The notes: a model not told the origin generated them from the letters alone. 64,000 nt of DNA from CAZGMJ01 sp964526785 (GCA_964526785.1 CAZGMJ010000019.1:1-64000), one strand, 5' to 3'. Shown: positions 14,014 to 22,957, numbered from the stretch's first letter. A program made the numbers and translations.

Positions 14014-14235
14014 ATGCAGGAGATCAGCGAGCTAATATCAGAACTGATGACCGAAGATGAGCTTGTTGCCTATTTGCGCATCCCCGAGGTCAGCAGATCC
14101 AAAGACTACCACAACGTCATCGATAATCTCAAGCGGATGCACCAGCTGCCACGTATCCATATATGCGGTAAACCGCTGTATCCTAAGGAAGCGATAATTG
14201 AATGGATCAGGCAACGAACAACAAATGGAAAATAA
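14014..14235 (+). CDS. Excisionase-like small HTH protein, 73 aa
   Basis: A single MerR/excisionase-like helix-turn-helix is visible (MTEDELVAYLRIPEV, then a wing ending LYPKEAIIEWI). Such proteins sit beside tyrosine integrases and direct excision or regulate the integrase. GGGGAAGCA precedes the ATG. It lies 80 bp before the integrase on the same strand. It fits the recombination module of the element. Confidence 0.75.
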   Translation: MQEISELISELMTEDELVAYLRIPEVSRSKDYHNVIDNLKRMHQLPRIHICGKPLYPKEAIIEWIRQRTTNGK

Positions 14236-14315
14236 TCTCCTTGCGCTCTTGAGATGTCTGGCTATAATTGGCTTCGGGTTAATCCGAGCCAAGCCAGCAT
14301 CAGAAAGGAGGCAAA

Positions 14316-15545
14316 ATGGCACAACTGGTAAAGCTCTGGGAAAGACCGTCGTACGACGGTAAGAAGTTCAAGTATTACCTGCTATATACAGATGAACATG
14401 GAAAACGTAGGCAGAAGTCTCTTGGCCATGCGGATCGCCGCAAAGCAGAACGCAGAAGAGCACAGTTTGAACGTGAGTTGAGAATGGGTGTTGTTGAGCC
14501 CAACTCTATGAAGCTCAGAGATTTCGTGAGAGACAGCTTGGCAAGGACAGGTGACCAAATTCGAGAAAGTACTCGCAAGGAGTATGAGTCGGCAATGGAA
14601 GACTTCATCAAGACAGTTGGCAACATCGACTTCCAGAAAGTCTCACTCAAGGGCGCTGAGTACTACCGTCAAAGCTGCCTGGACAAAGGCAATAGTCCGG
14701 CAACCATCGCCAAGAAACTCACTGAGATCAAAGGCATTTTCCAGACAGCGGTCGAACGCAGGCAGCTGGAAGAGAATCCGCTCAGATATGTTAAGATGCC
14801 AAAATTCCCTAAGAGCGAAATCAATATCTACAGTGACCGTGAATGCGAACGCCTCTTGCGAGCAGCTCAGGAGTTCACCGAGAAGTCCAACGAACGTACC
14901 TGTCTGAAGTGGGACTTGCTGATCTTGGCTGCCCTGTTCACTGCTCTAAGGCGCGGAGAACTCCTGAATTGCACATGGGGAGACATTGATTTCGAGGAAC
15001 AGACGATCACGGTCTCTCCAAAGGTGCACAGCGCTGAGACATGGGAGTGGCGAATCAAGGACACGGATCGCAGAACACTGCCATTGACAGATGAGCTCGC
15101 TCAGCTTCTGGTTGATCGGCAGACCGGACAGCCCGAAGGGTATCCGTACGTCTTTGTGCCCCCAGCCAGGTACGATTACATCCAACAGGAGCTTCGTGCC
15201 AAAGGGAAATGGACTTACTCTGACTCTCGCTTGAAGGTAGTCAACAATTTCAGTCGGGATTTCGGCAAGATTCTGCAGAGAGCCAACGTCAAGAAAGGTG
15301 AGTTCCATGATTTCCGGCGGACGGCCATCTGCAACTGGCTCGAGGAAGGCATGAGTGAGTACGATGTGATGAAGCTTGCAGGGCACGCGGACTTCAAGAC
15401 AACGCACAAGTATTACCTTTGCGCTAGAGATGATTTGGTCCATCGTGCAAGGCAGGCAACTGCCCGTGGCTTGTGTCAAAATCTGTTGCAAAAGTGTTGC
15501 AGTAGTGATTTTGGCGGTTTTGACGAAAAAGGCCGCCAAACGTAA
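14316..15545 (+). CDS. Tyrosine integrase, 409 aa
   Basis: The N-terminal part has a DNA-binding AP2-like sheet and the core-binding helices. The catalytic part shows Arg in ALRRGELLNC, His/Arg in FHDFRRT, His in LAGHADF and the Tyr in HKYYLCA near the C-terminus, the R-H-R-H-Y set of phage-type integrases. AAGGAGG precedes the ATG at 14316. The gene ends 28 bp before the 3' end of tRNA-Phe, its probable target. It resembles planctomycete integrases, unlike the archaeal-looking initiator of the same element. Confidence 0.92.
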   Translation: MAQLVKLWERPSYDGKKFKYYLLYTDEHGKRRQKSLGHADRRKAERRRAQFERELRMGVVEPNSMKLRDFVRDSLARTGDQIRESTRKEYESAMEDFIKTVGNIDFQKVSLKGAEYYRQSCLDKGNSPATIAKKLTEIKGIFQTAVERRQLEENPLRYVKMPKFPKSEINIYSDRECERLLRAAQEFTEKSNERTCLKWDLLILAALFTALRRGELLNCTWGDIDFEEQTITVSPKVHSAETWEWRIKDTDRRTLPLTDELAQLLVDRQTGQPEGYPYVFVPPARYDYIQQELRAKGKWTYSDSRLKVVNNFSRDFGKILQRANVKKGEFHDFRRTAICNWLEEGMSEYDVMKLAGHADFKTTHKYYLCARDDLVHRARQATARGLCQNLLQKCCSSDFGGFDEKGRQT

Positions 15546-15573
15546 GTGCTTGACAGCCCGAAGCTTAAGTCAA

Positions 15574-15646
15574 TGGGCAGGAGTGGATTTGAACCACCGA
15601 CACACGGATTTTCAATCCGTTGCTCTACCAACTGAGCTACCTGCCC
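15574..15646 (-). tRNA. tRNA-Phe (GAA)
   Basis: A 73-nt cloverleaf on the minus strand: acceptor GGGCAGG/CCTGCCC, D-arm GCTC-GAGC, anticodon stem CGGAT/ATCCG with loop holding GAA, T-arm with TTCAAAT, discriminator A at 15574. No CCA is encoded. The 3' end faces the integrase, so the T-arm and acceptor half likely serve as attachment core. Confidence 0.95.
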
Positions 15647-15759
15647 GTCAGAACCTTCATCGAAGCGTGAATTCTAACATCTCGAACCGGCATTGCAAGG
15701 AAATTAGCCGCAATTTTGCACGCGGCAACGGTGATGCGTCGCATGTCCATGCTCTGAAC

Positions 15760-16419
15760 CTATGTGGCCGGTTCGGAGAGTTGCTGACAGGAGGCTATCG
15801 CACGGCTCAGGCCGGTCCTGACGGCGGACAGACCCGCGAAATCGCCCGCTTTGAGTTGCTTGCGGGAGAATCGATATATCAGCACGAAGCCCGGCGAAGA
15901 ACCGCCGCACCCCAATGGCAGCGTTAACGCCGAAGCGCGGGCCATTCCCATCGGATTGACTTGCAGCCCCATTGCGAGCAAATCATCCAGCGTGCATATC
16001 CGGTTCTCCCGACAGATACTGTCCATCAGTTCAGGGCTGAAGTGGTTTTCCAGGTTGCGAACCGGCGCACCCTGAGGCCGGGGCGCTTCGAAAATATGCA
16101 ATTCGAAGTTGTCCTCCTGGCGCAGAAAGAAGGTTACGTTCGCATCCGGCACTTCGTCGCGAATCATGCCGACGGTCTTCTCGAGCACACCGCTCAGGTC
16201 GGTCGATCCGAGAATGGATTCATAGAAATTCGCGGCAAGCGTGATGACGTGCAGTTTGCCGATAAAGTCTTTCTGTGCGGTCAGGAAGTCGTTGCACAGA
16301 ATGTCTATCTGCCTGGCCTGCTTCTTTCGTTGCTTATTCAGCTTCTTGAGAAGCAGCCGCAATCTCGTATGCCGCGATTCGTTTACCACCTTCGAAGGTC
16401 CCAAAGCAAATTCACTCAA
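15760..16419 (-). CDS. GAF-domain protein, 219 aa
   Basis: A charged helix (about 20-55) is followed by one GAF-like domain (about 60-205; VLEKTVGMIRDEVPDANVTF, then the core strands). No kinase or cyclase output domain follows, so it may bind a small ligand and act on a partner. The frame opens with TTG at 16419 and no strong SD is seen, so the start is uncertain. It is the first chromosomal gene after the tRNA. Confidence 0.6.
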   Translation of the reverse strand: MSEFALGPSKVVNESRHTRLRLLLKKLNKQRKKQARQIDILCNDFLTAQKDFIGKLHVITLAANFYESILGSTDLSGVLEKTVGMIRDEVPDANVTFFLRQEDNFELHIFEAPRPQGAPVRNLENHFSPELMDSICRENRICTLDDLLAMGLQVNPMGMARASALTLPLGCGGSSPGFVLIYRFSRKQLKAGDFAGLSAVRTGLSRAIASCQQLSEPAT

Positions 16420-16644
16420 TACTCAAACTGACTCGGCACTTACAGTTCGGAAAAGCGTGGAAAAGCCTTTACCACAAAGCACGCGCGAGTTTGCTTATCG
16501 CAGAGAGGCCCATAAACAGGGGGGTATCAGTTGCGCCGGACGCCCGCGATCGCATCAGCGGCAGGACGTGAAATCGAGCAACGTCCGATAGGGTTATTGC
16601 TGTAAGGCCGCAGGCTATTTCCATGAGTGGGGAGCGAGGCTGCG

Positions 16645-16938
16645 TTACGCGTGCTCGGCGACACGGCGGGTCCTGTAGATCAGTGTGAGGTTGCGTATGT
16701 AGATGAAGCTGCCTACGGACTGGCCGAGAATGAACACCGGGTCGGCGCGGATGACCGAGTAGATCAGAAGCCCGATGCTCCCGACGAGGCTGAGATACCA
16801 GAATGCGATGGGAATAACGCTCTTGCCCGCCCTTTCCGAAGCAATCCATTGCACGAGGAAACGGGCGGTAAACGCCAACTGAGCGGCCAGACCGAGTATT
16901 ATCCAGAAATCCATCTTTTGCGTAAGTTGGTCAACCAT
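16645..16938 (-). CDS. LAB_N-type membrane protein, 97 aa
   Basis: Three membrane segments and the pattern FLVQWIASERAGKSVIPIAF, then GSIGLLIYSVIRADPVF, match the lipid A biosynthesis N-terminal (LAB_N) domain, often paired with a glycosyltransferase. The ATG at 16938 follows GGGAG and overlaps the end of the GT2 gene by 8 nt. The pair probably modifies a lipid-linked glycan at the inner membrane; the substrate is unknown. Confidence 0.8.
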   Translation of the reverse strand: MVDQLTQKMDFWIILGLAAQLAFTARFLVQWIASERAGKSVIPIAFWYLSLVGSIGLLIYSVIRADPVFILGQSVGSFIYIRNLTLIYRTRRVAEHA

Positions 16939-17683
16939 CCGGTCGCTCCCATTCCTGCGCCCGATACCTCGGCGCATTGCGTTTCATCCAGCGGACTACC
17001 AGGGCGTCCTTGAGACCCTTGAACAGTCGGTTTTGAACACCGTATTTGGCCGAACCGGCGGATCGCGGGCGGTGGCTGATCGATATCTCCGCCACGGTGA
17101 ATCCCTGCATCTTCACAAGTGTCGGTAGGAAGCGATGCAATCCTTCGAAGAGCCTCAGATCGATCACACACTCCCGCCTGAAGACCTTCAGCCCGCAGGC
17201 CGAATCAGCAATTCGTTCGCCCGTCAGACAATTGCGAACGCCGTTGGCGATCCGAGAGGAAATCAGCCTTAGCCACGGATCGTTGCGATTGCTCCGCATG
17301 CCGTTGATCATATCGCACTGCCTGCAATTCAATGCATGCAGCATCCCAATGATGTCCCTCGGGTCATTCTGAAGATCCGCATCGATTGTTGCGATAAACG
17401 CTCCGCGGGCCGCACGGAAACCCGCCTGCCACGCCGCCGACTTTCCTGCCGACTCGCTGAACGCAATTACGCGCAGCCGGGGCGTCTTCGCAAACAGCTC
17501 GCGCAATACCCGCTTCGTAGTGTCCGAACTGCCGTCGTCGACAACGATCAGCTCCCACGTGGTTTCAAGTTGATCCATTGCATTGCGCACTTCCTCGACA
17601 AACCGTGGAAGATTCTCCGCTTCATCTCGCGCCGGCGCGACGATGGAAAGATGAATCTCGTGTCCGGGCTGTTTTGGGGCCAT
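16931..17683 (-). CDS. Family 2 glycosyltransferase (DPM1/ArnC-like), 250 aa
   Basis: The GT-A fold is shown by LSIVAPARDEAENL at the start, VVDDGSSDTT near residue 50 and the metal-binding ATIDADLQNDP near 100-110. No large membrane domain follows, as in dolichol/undecaprenyl-phosphate mannose synthases. The ATG at 17683 follows GAGGA; the longer upstream frame is not used. It is coupled to the LAB_N gene, so together they may transfer a sugar from a polyprenyl carrier. Confidence 0.85.
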   Translation of the reverse strand: MAPKQPGHEIHLSIVAPARDEAENLPRFVEEVRNAMDQLETTWELIVVDDGSSDTTKRVLRELFAKTPRLRVIAFSESAGKSAAWQAGFRAARGAFIATIDADLQNDPRDIIGMLHALNCRQCDMINGMRSNRNDPWLRLISSRIANGVRNCLTGERIADSACGLKVFRRECVIDLRLFEGLHRFLPTLVKMQGFTVAEISISHRPRSAGSAKYGVQNRLFKGLKDALVVRWMKRNAPRYRAQEWERPDG

Positions 17684-17988
17684 CCGTGTCGATCCTCGAT
17701 CATGGCGATCTGTACGCGTTCCCGCCCGCAGGGCGGGCACCGGGATGATTATAGGGGAAAGTCTCGCGCTGAGCAAACCTGAGGGCGTCGGTTGCCGCCC
17801 CGCATGCATGCCTCACGTAATCGTCGGGAAGATGCCGGCAAACTGACACCGTGTGTGGGACGCCTGGAAGCAATGTCTCTGACTACCGCGTCTTCATGCA
17901 GGGAGGTGCAATAACCCTCTGCCAGAAGGAAGGAAGTTCTCGGAGAGGCGATTGCAAGGGTGATACATGTCGGCTGAAAGGACCGCGC

Positions 17989-18813
17989 TCAATAATCCTT
18001 GAACGGCCGCAGCCACTCCGGCCAGTCCGTGCTGGTTACGCCTCCGACTCTGGTCCACGCGCCGCCTGTATCGAACTGCCGGTGCCACTTGAGCGTCCAG
18101 AGTTCTTTGAGGCCCACCTTCCGCGCCGACCAGTCCAGAAACAGATGATTCACGAACCCATGATGCCGGTTTATCGCGAAGTGTTTCATCTCGTGATTGT
18201 AGCTTACCCACTGCCCGTTGTACTCAGGCGGTGCGATACGAGCCGAGGTGTGATTACCGTTCTGGTAGAAAGGACCGCCTCCTCGCCACATCGTATCGGC
18301 AAAAACCGGAACCCTCGCTACGTTCTTGGCGTCCTTCGACTGATAATTCCACTCCGTCGGTCGGCCCTGGATGGCGGTTTCACCCGATCTGGCCTTAATC
18401 AGCCAGTTGTTCATGCCGTAGCTGCATTCCTCCTGCAGATCATTTATGCCGCCTCCGCCCATTACATAGCTGGTATGCGGCCCTCCTACTGCGGCGTTCC
18501 CTGTTTCCGGTCGGCGCTTCATGGCTTCCGGGCAACGCAGAATATCCGTCTGCGTCCTCCACTGCGAGCGAAGGGCGGTAATCCAGGTCCCGCGTTTCCA
18601 GTTAAGGTCCGTCGCCTCGGGGAAATATCCATTGTTATCATCGCAATACATCGTCCAGATGTATGCCCACTGGTGCAGGTTCATAAGGCAGGCAGTCGTT
18701 CTGGCCGATTTCTTAACGCGGTTGAGGGCCGGCATCAGAATTCCCATCAACACACCGATAATCGCGATAACGACCAGCAGTTCGATTAGCGTAAAAGCTT
18801 TACGATTCGACAT
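17989..18813 (-). CDS. Prepilin-type protein with type II secretion/pilin start, 274 aa
   Basis: The N-terminus KAFTLIELLVVIAIIGVLMG is the classic prepilin cleavage and methylation motif with hydrophobic helix. The rest looks like the large secreted head of planctomycete major-pseudopilin-like proteins, with several Trp, His and Asn. Processing by a prepilin peptidase and a location at the cell surface or periplasm follow from the motif. Specific role unknown. It stands alone between the GT2 gene and lexA. Confidence 0.85.
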   Translation of the reverse strand: MSNRKAFTLIELLVVIAIIGVLMGILMPALNRVKKSARTTACLMNLHQWAYIWTMYCDDNNGYFPEATDLNWKRGTWITALRSQWRTQTDILRCPEAMKRRPETGNAAVGGPHTSYVMGGGGINDLQEECSYGMNNWLIKARSGETAIQGRPTEWNYQSKDAKNVARVPVFADTMWRGGGPFYQNGNHTSARIAPPEYNGQWVSYNHEMKHFAINRHHGFVNHLFLDWSARKVGLKELWTLKWHRQFDTGGAWTRVGGVTSTDWPEWLRPFKDY

Positions 18814-19143
18814 GACAGTTCCATACCTCCTTACAAATGCGCGTACAATCGAGCAACTGCAGGTCTGATGTCCCCCAGTTGACAGCTATAAAATGATCCA
18901 TATTCCACAGGTGCTCATTACGAACTCCCTGATTTTAGCAATTACCTACCCAGTCTGTCAAGGAGAATTATCGGTCGCAGGTTTGTGAAGTCGGCTGTTG
19001 GCAGGCTTAGCTGGGCCGCAAAAGTGCATGCGACAGCTCAAATGTTCGGATGCAACGGCAATCGAGGCGTCGTAGAATACGCATATGGCGAACAGGCTTG
19101 GACAGGACGGCGACTCGTTGAGGTTTTGTAAAATACTGCCAAT
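18814..19143. other. Intergenic stretch before the prepilin gene
   Basis: 330 bases between the prepilin start and the lexA stop on the same strand. It must hold the prepilin promoter; an SD (GGAGGT) lies next to the ATG. No other gene or repeat is seen. Confidence 0.4.
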
Positions 19144-19803
19144 TCACAACTTACGCACCAGGCCGACGACGACTCCTTCGATCCGGCAGTTCTCTGCGAA
19201 TATGGGCGCATAGTCGGCATTGGCCGGTTCGAGGCGGATGCGGGCAGGCTCTTTGTAGAACCGCTTAAGCGTGGCGTTGTCGTCATCGACGACGGCTACC
19301 ACGAGCTGGCCGTCATGGGCCGCGGCAGACCGCTTGCATATTACGTAATCGCCTGATCGGATGTCGTCGTCGATCATGCTGTCGCCTCGAACCTCCAGGG
19401 CAAACATATCGTCGCCCATGCCGAAGTAGGACTGCATGGAGAGCTGCTCGGTGTTCCGGACCGCTTCAATCGGCTCTCCTGCCGCAACGGCGCCGAGCAT
19501 GGGTATGCCGTCGGTTTCCCCCCACAGGGCCGTTTCGGCCGATTCGACGCTCTCAAGCAGTTCTAGCCCTCTTGAAGTCAACGTCAAAGAGCGTGCCTTG
19601 CCCGGGGACGCCTGCAGCAGATTTTTTCTTCGCAGTTCGCCGATGTGCTCGAATGCGGTGCTGCGGCTTATGCCGAGCTCGTCGGCCAGTTCCGCAATGG
19701 TCGGTGAATAGTATCGGCTCGCCTGGAAAGAGGCTGCGGCTTTCAAGATCTGCATCTGGCGAGGCGTCAGATGTGTTGTCTGCGGTGCTGTGTTCAACGG
19801 CAT
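19144..19803 (-). CDS. lexA: LexA repressor, 219 aa
   Basis: N-terminal winged helix (TIAELADELGISRSTAFEHI, about 35-54), self-cleavage site AVAAGEP with Ala108-Gly109, and the serine/lysine pair Ser142 (GDSM) and Lys180 (ATLKRF) define LexA of the S24 family. It represses the SOS genes until RecA-stimulated self-cleavage. The ATG at 19803 follows GAGGAGGATAAGCAAC. No recA or error-prone polymerase gene is next to it. A GAAT-N4-GTTC sequence upstream (20057) is a possible operator. Confidence 0.93.
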   Translation of the reverse strand: MPLNTAPQTTHLTPRQMQILKAAASFQASRYYSPTIAELADELGISRSTAFEHIGELRRKNLLQASPGKARSLTLTSRGLELLESVESAETALWGETDGIPMLGAVAAGEPIEAVRNTEQLSMQSYFGMGDDMFALEVRGDSMIDDDIRSGDYVICKRSAAAHDGQLVVAVVDDDNATLKRFYKEPARIRLEPANADYAPIFAENCRIEGVVVGLVRKL

Positions 19804-20056
19804 GTTGCTTATCCTCCTCTTCGTGATCGCAGGGCTTCTCGGCCCGGCCCGGCCGTACCGAAACCGCCAGGGCGTTGCCCGGCTCGAAGCCGACCAGCAT
19901 ACCCACGGTCTCGGCTATGGAGGCTAGTACCCCTGTCAGGCTGTTGTGGGGATGTTTGGCGTTGTCCGGCGGCCAGTTCGTGGTGAAATCGCCACCCGGT
20001 CCGAAGCGGCAAACAGGTTTGTGATGGTCGAATCGATGTTCCATTTCTTCGTCCAT
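19553..20056 (-). CDS. Uncertain ORF overlapping lexA, 167 aa
   Basis: An open frame begins 253 bp before lexA and runs 251 nt into it in another frame. The first 75 or so residues look protein-like (HHKPVCRFGPGGDFTTNW, then GVLASIAETVGMLVGFEPG), while the part over lexA is low in hydrophobic residues and probably a shadow. The real gene may be a short upstream partner that a frame change or sequence error merges with the shadow. Kept with low confidence. Confidence 0.3.
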   Translation of the reverse strand: MDEEMEHRFDHHKPVCRFGPGGDFTTNWPPDNAKHPHNSLTGVLASIAETVGMLVGFEPGNALAVSVRPGRAEKPCDHEEEDKQHAVEHSTADNTSDASPDADLESRSLFPGEPILFTDHCGTGRRARHKPQHRIRAHRRTAKKKSAAGVPGQGTLFDVDFKRARTA

Positions 20057-20068
20057 GAATAGGCGTTC
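20057..20068. promoter_or_regulatory. Possible LexA operator
   Basis: GAATAGGCGTTC differs at one position from the Gram-positive-type GAAC-N4-GTTC SOS box and sits just before the upstream ORF of the lexA region. One site with one mismatch is weak evidence. Confidence 0.25.
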
Positions 20069-20406
20069 AGTTCCGTCGTAGAAATGTGTATCGTCAAAAG
20101 CCTCCGCTCAACCCAAACAAAAACCGAACAAAACCCGGCTCTCGGCGGCTTTTTTTTCACCCCGCCAACGGCGCCATCGACAGGCCGGATACTATGGGAC
20201 GATCGATCTGGTAATTCGATGTATTCTTGTTGCCACCGAAGTTGATATATTGTTCTATGCTCTGGATTCGTCGTAATCGACAGTGGCATTGCTCGCGATC
20301 TCGGCCTGCGCGGTGGGGTATGTACCCGGCATGCTCGCATAACTGCCGGCGGATTGAGGATCGTGAAATCGAAATTAGTTGGAAGTTGTCTGACAGAGGA
20401 CTCATC
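20069..20406. other. Divergent intergenic stretch
   Basis: About 340 bases between the lexA unit (leftward) and the PQQ gene (rightward). It contains a GC-rich segment followed by eight T residues (about 20125-20158). No gene is seen; promoters in both directions are expected here. Confidence 0.35.
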
Positions 20407-21627
20407 ATGAGAACCATATTTGCAATGTTTCTGACACTAATCATCGCTTCATCCGCATCACAATGCTGGGCCGACGACTGGCCGCAATTCCGCGGACCCC
20501 GGCGGGACGGCAAGTCCCGTGAGACCGGCCTGATGGAGAAATGGCCCGAAGACGGCCCGCCCATGCTATGGCAGTGCGAGGGACTGGGCAAGGGATTTGC
20601 GTCTGTCTCGGTGGTTGACGGAACCGTCTACACGACGGGAATGATCGACAAGAAGGGATATCTGTTCGCGATAGACAGCGACGGTACAGTGAAATGGCAA
20701 AAAGAGTACGGGCCGGAGTGGACCGGTTCGTTTCCGGGCACGCGGACGACGCCGACCGTCGACAGCGACCGGCTGTATGTCATGAGCGGCCAGGGGCGGA
20801 TCGCATGTTTCGATCGCGCAGAAGGGGAACTTCTGTGGAAGGTCGATACGCTGGACAAATTCGGTGGCCAAAACATCAAATGGGGGATATCCGAATCGGT
20901 GCTGATCGAAGGAGACCGGGTCTTCTGTACGCCGGGGGGAAACGACGCCAGTATTGTCGCGCTGTACAAATACACCGGCCGGACGATCTGGACAACCGAG
21001 GGCCTGAGCAATCTCAGCGCATACTGCTCGCCGATTCTATATCGAACGCCCCGCAAGAGTCTATTGCTGACGATGATCCGCAAGCTGTTTGTCTGCGCCG
21101 ACAGCGAGACCGGCGAAGTCCTGTGGACGATTCCGCATGAGACGCGCAACGACATCGCCGCGGTCACACCCGTTGCGTATTGCCAGGGCAGCGTGTATTT
21201 CACCAGTCACGGCACCGGCGGTACCAAGATACACTTTCCGCAGGACGCAAATGATTACGAAGTCCGCTGGTCGAGCGAGGCCCTTGATTGCCTGCACGGC
21301 GGGGTCGTGTGGTATGGGCAGTTCTACGGCTCCGACAGCGACGGTAACTGGGTATGCCAGAATCCCATCACGGGCGAGGTCATGTTCGAAGAAAAGCTCC
21401 TTGACGCCAAGGGCTGTATCATTGCCGCAGATGGCATGCTGTACTGCTATACCGAGAAGGGGACTGTAGCCCTCGTCGATCCCGGCCGCAGAGATATGGA
21501 ATTGGTCAGTTCGTTCAAAATAACGCTGGGCGAGGACCAGCATTGGGCGCACCCGGCTATCTCCGACGGCGTCCTCTACATCCGCCACGGCAGCGTCCTG
21601 ATGGCGTTCGATATCGCGGAAAAATGA
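20407..21627 (+). CDS. Secreted PQQ-like beta-propeller protein, 406 aa
   Basis: A signal peptide (about 1-22, ending WAD) is followed by repeats of the PQQ/BamB propeller type, seen as recurring GT(V/I)xW, YxxxGxI and xxGEVLW(T/K) strands (e.g. AEGELLWKVDTL, SETGEVLWTIPH). The N-terminal DWPQFRGPRRDGKS is a hallmark of planctomycete outer PQQ proteins. No catalytic dehydrogenase residues are evident, so it is probably a scaffold or binding protein in the periplasm. The ATG at 20407 follows GAGGA. Confidence 0.85.
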   Translation: MRTIFAMFLTLIIASSASQCWADDWPQFRGPRRDGKSRETGLMEKWPEDGPPMLWQCEGLGKGFASVSVVDGTVYTTGMIDKKGYLFAIDSDGTVKWQKEYGPEWTGSFPGTRTTPTVDSDRLYVMSGQGRIACFDRAEGELLWKVDTLDKFGGQNIKWGISESVLIEGDRVFCTPGGNDASIVALYKYTGRTIWTTEGLSNLSAYCSPILYRTPRKSLLLTMIRKLFVCADSETGEVLWTIPHETRNDIAAVTPVAYCQGSVYFTSHGTGGTKIHFPQDANDYEVRWSSEALDCLHGGVVWYGQFYGSDSDGNWVCQNPITGEVMFEEKLLDAKGCIIAADGMLYCYTEKGTVALVDPGRRDMELVSSFKITLGEDQHWAHPAISDGVLYIRHGSVLMAFDIAEK

Positions 21628-21652
21628 TCGTTACGGCATGCGTTGATTGCTG

Positions 21653-22846
21653 CTAAGGCAGTTTCGCCAAACGCACGTTGTCGAGCAGCAGCCCTGCAAA
21701 GTCACCGCCGCGGTGCTGGAAGACCAGACGCCCCGTGCTCTGTACGTTCACTTCGATCGTCTGCTCGTAGCTTCTGAAACCCGTGCCTGCCTGTTGCCTG
21801 TCGAGCGTGAAATCTGCGCGGTACACGTCGCCGAGCCGCACGATGACGGTGTTCGGGCCTTCGTATGGGTGGCCCGCCAGATCGAACTGCAGGAGGTACG
21901 TGCCCGGACTCAGGACCAGTGGGTTCTTCGACGCCAGAGTGCCTGCCACGGTGGCGGAGGTGAAAGCTGATTTCGTTCCATCGAGATCGACGTAAAGACC
22001 GTTGCCGGGCTGGTGGTCGAAATACCCTGTGCCTATGAGATCCACGTCGCCGCGTACGACTTCCCAGTTCGCGAACCGTCTGTAATTGGCCTGGCCCCTG
22101 CCGCTGTTTTCGTCGTTGAAGTTGTCGCTGAACAGAACCGTCCCGACCTCGGCCGTCCGATTGGGTTTCTCTTCCGAAGTCGCATCGGACCGACCGGCCG
22201 CACGCGGGTTCTTGTAGACGATCGTCCTGCGAATGATTTGCCCGTTTCGCAGCACCGTGAGATTCAGCGGCGTATTGAACGGACTGCGCCTGATAGCTTC
22301 TGCCAGAATGCGCGAGCGCAAAGCCGTCCCTCTGAAGGACTGGCCCGCATAGGCGATGATGAGGTCCTTGCTTTGCAGGCCGAGCGGTCCGGCCGGCGCC
22401 CTGTGAATCACCTCGCGCACCAGAAACCCCTGGCCCTCATGCCCCGAGAACATGACGCCAAGGAAAGGCTGCTCGCCGAGTTGCACCGAAACGGTTCGCC
22501 TTTCCGCAACGTGCCGATATACAACGGTGACCGGTTTGTCCACGGCCGCCAACAGGATAGCGTTGGTCAGTTGGTCCGGATCGTTGTTCTGTTGGTAGAA
22601 GTTCTGACCGCCGAATTCGAGGATGATATCGTTGCGCGCCAGCCCCGCCGTATCGGCCGGAGAGCCGGGTGTCACATGCGTAACGCGAATACCGACTCCG
22701 GTTCGCCGGGCGAATCTCGCCCCGAACCACGGACGCCGGTACATGATGTTGTCCCCGGCTTCGGACGCTTCGGTGCCGGCGGCAGCCCAGATGGCGACTG
22801 CCATGACAACAAACAAAAAACCTCTCTTGTGAAGCGGAGACAACAT
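21653..22846 (-). CDS. Secreted PDZ-domain protein, 397 aa
   Basis: After a signal peptide (about 1-29), two PDZ-like domains are visible (GIRVTHVTPGSPADTAGLAR near 55, and FLVREVIHRAPAGPLGLQS near 140). A C-terminal jelly-roll-like part follows (about 240-397; LFSDNFNDENSGR, then LSPGTYLLQFDLAG). No protease triad is present, so it is not an HtrA-type enzyme but may bind peptide tails at the periplasm. It is last in a leftward run with the metalloprotease and dockerin-like genes, 111 bp after the former. Confidence 0.75.
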   Translation of the reverse strand: MLSPLHKRGFLFVVMAVAIWAAAGTEASEAGDNIMYRRPWFGARFARRTGVGIRVTHVTPGSPADTAGLARNDIILEFGGQNFYQQNNDPDQLTNAILLAAVDKPVTVVYRHVAERRTVSVQLGEQPFLGVMFSGHEGQGFLVREVIHRAPAGPLGLQSKDLIIAYAGQSFRGTALRSRILAEAIRRSPFNTPLNLTVLRNGQIIRRTIVYKNPRAAGRSDATSEEKPNRTAEVGTVLFSDNFNDENSGRGQANYRRFANWEVVRGDVDLIGTGYFDHQPGNGLYVDLDGTKSAFTSATVAGTLASKNPLVLSPGTYLLQFDLAGHPYEGPNTVIVRLGDVYRADFTLDRQQAGTGFRSYEQTIEVNVQSTGRLVFQHRGGDFAGLLLDNVRLAKLP

Positions 22847-22957
22847 CCTGATCCATATCCCTGCAACAGTTCACAACGCCGGCGGCAGCCACACGGCCGC
22901 CCCTCTGCCTGACATCCGCATTCTATGCACAGCTATCGTTGCGGTCAACCGACGTGC

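Larger units (their letters stand above)
1..15646. mobile_element. Integrated plasmid-like element at tRNA-Phe (left end outside window)
   Basis: The segment from the left edge to the tRNA-Phe gene carries an integrase, an excisionase-like gene, an Orc1/Cdc6 initiator with iterons, a Replic_Relax-type protein, a HerA-type ATPase, DUF932 and many small unknown genes, with none of the metabolic genes that fill the rest of the window. The integrase stop lies 28 bp from the 3' end of the tRNA, the usual arrangement for tRNA-targeting integrative elements. The sequence also looks more AT-rich by eye than the right part. No second copy of the tRNA 3' end is visible in the window, so the left attachment site should lie upstream of position 1 and the element must exceed 15 kb. 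The boundary on the tRNA side is inferred. Confidence 0.8.

Noticed and set aside
13824..14060. 78-codon plus-strand frame before the excisionase gene
   Set aside because: No ribosome site, overlaps the excisionase start in another frame, and composition is unconvincing.
1..15646. Misassembly of an archaeal contig onto a bacterial one
   Set aside because: Not excluded, but the integrase, excisionase and tRNA junction is exactly what integration gives, and the bacterial-type integrase is continuous with the element. Long reads across 12.5-16 kb would decide.
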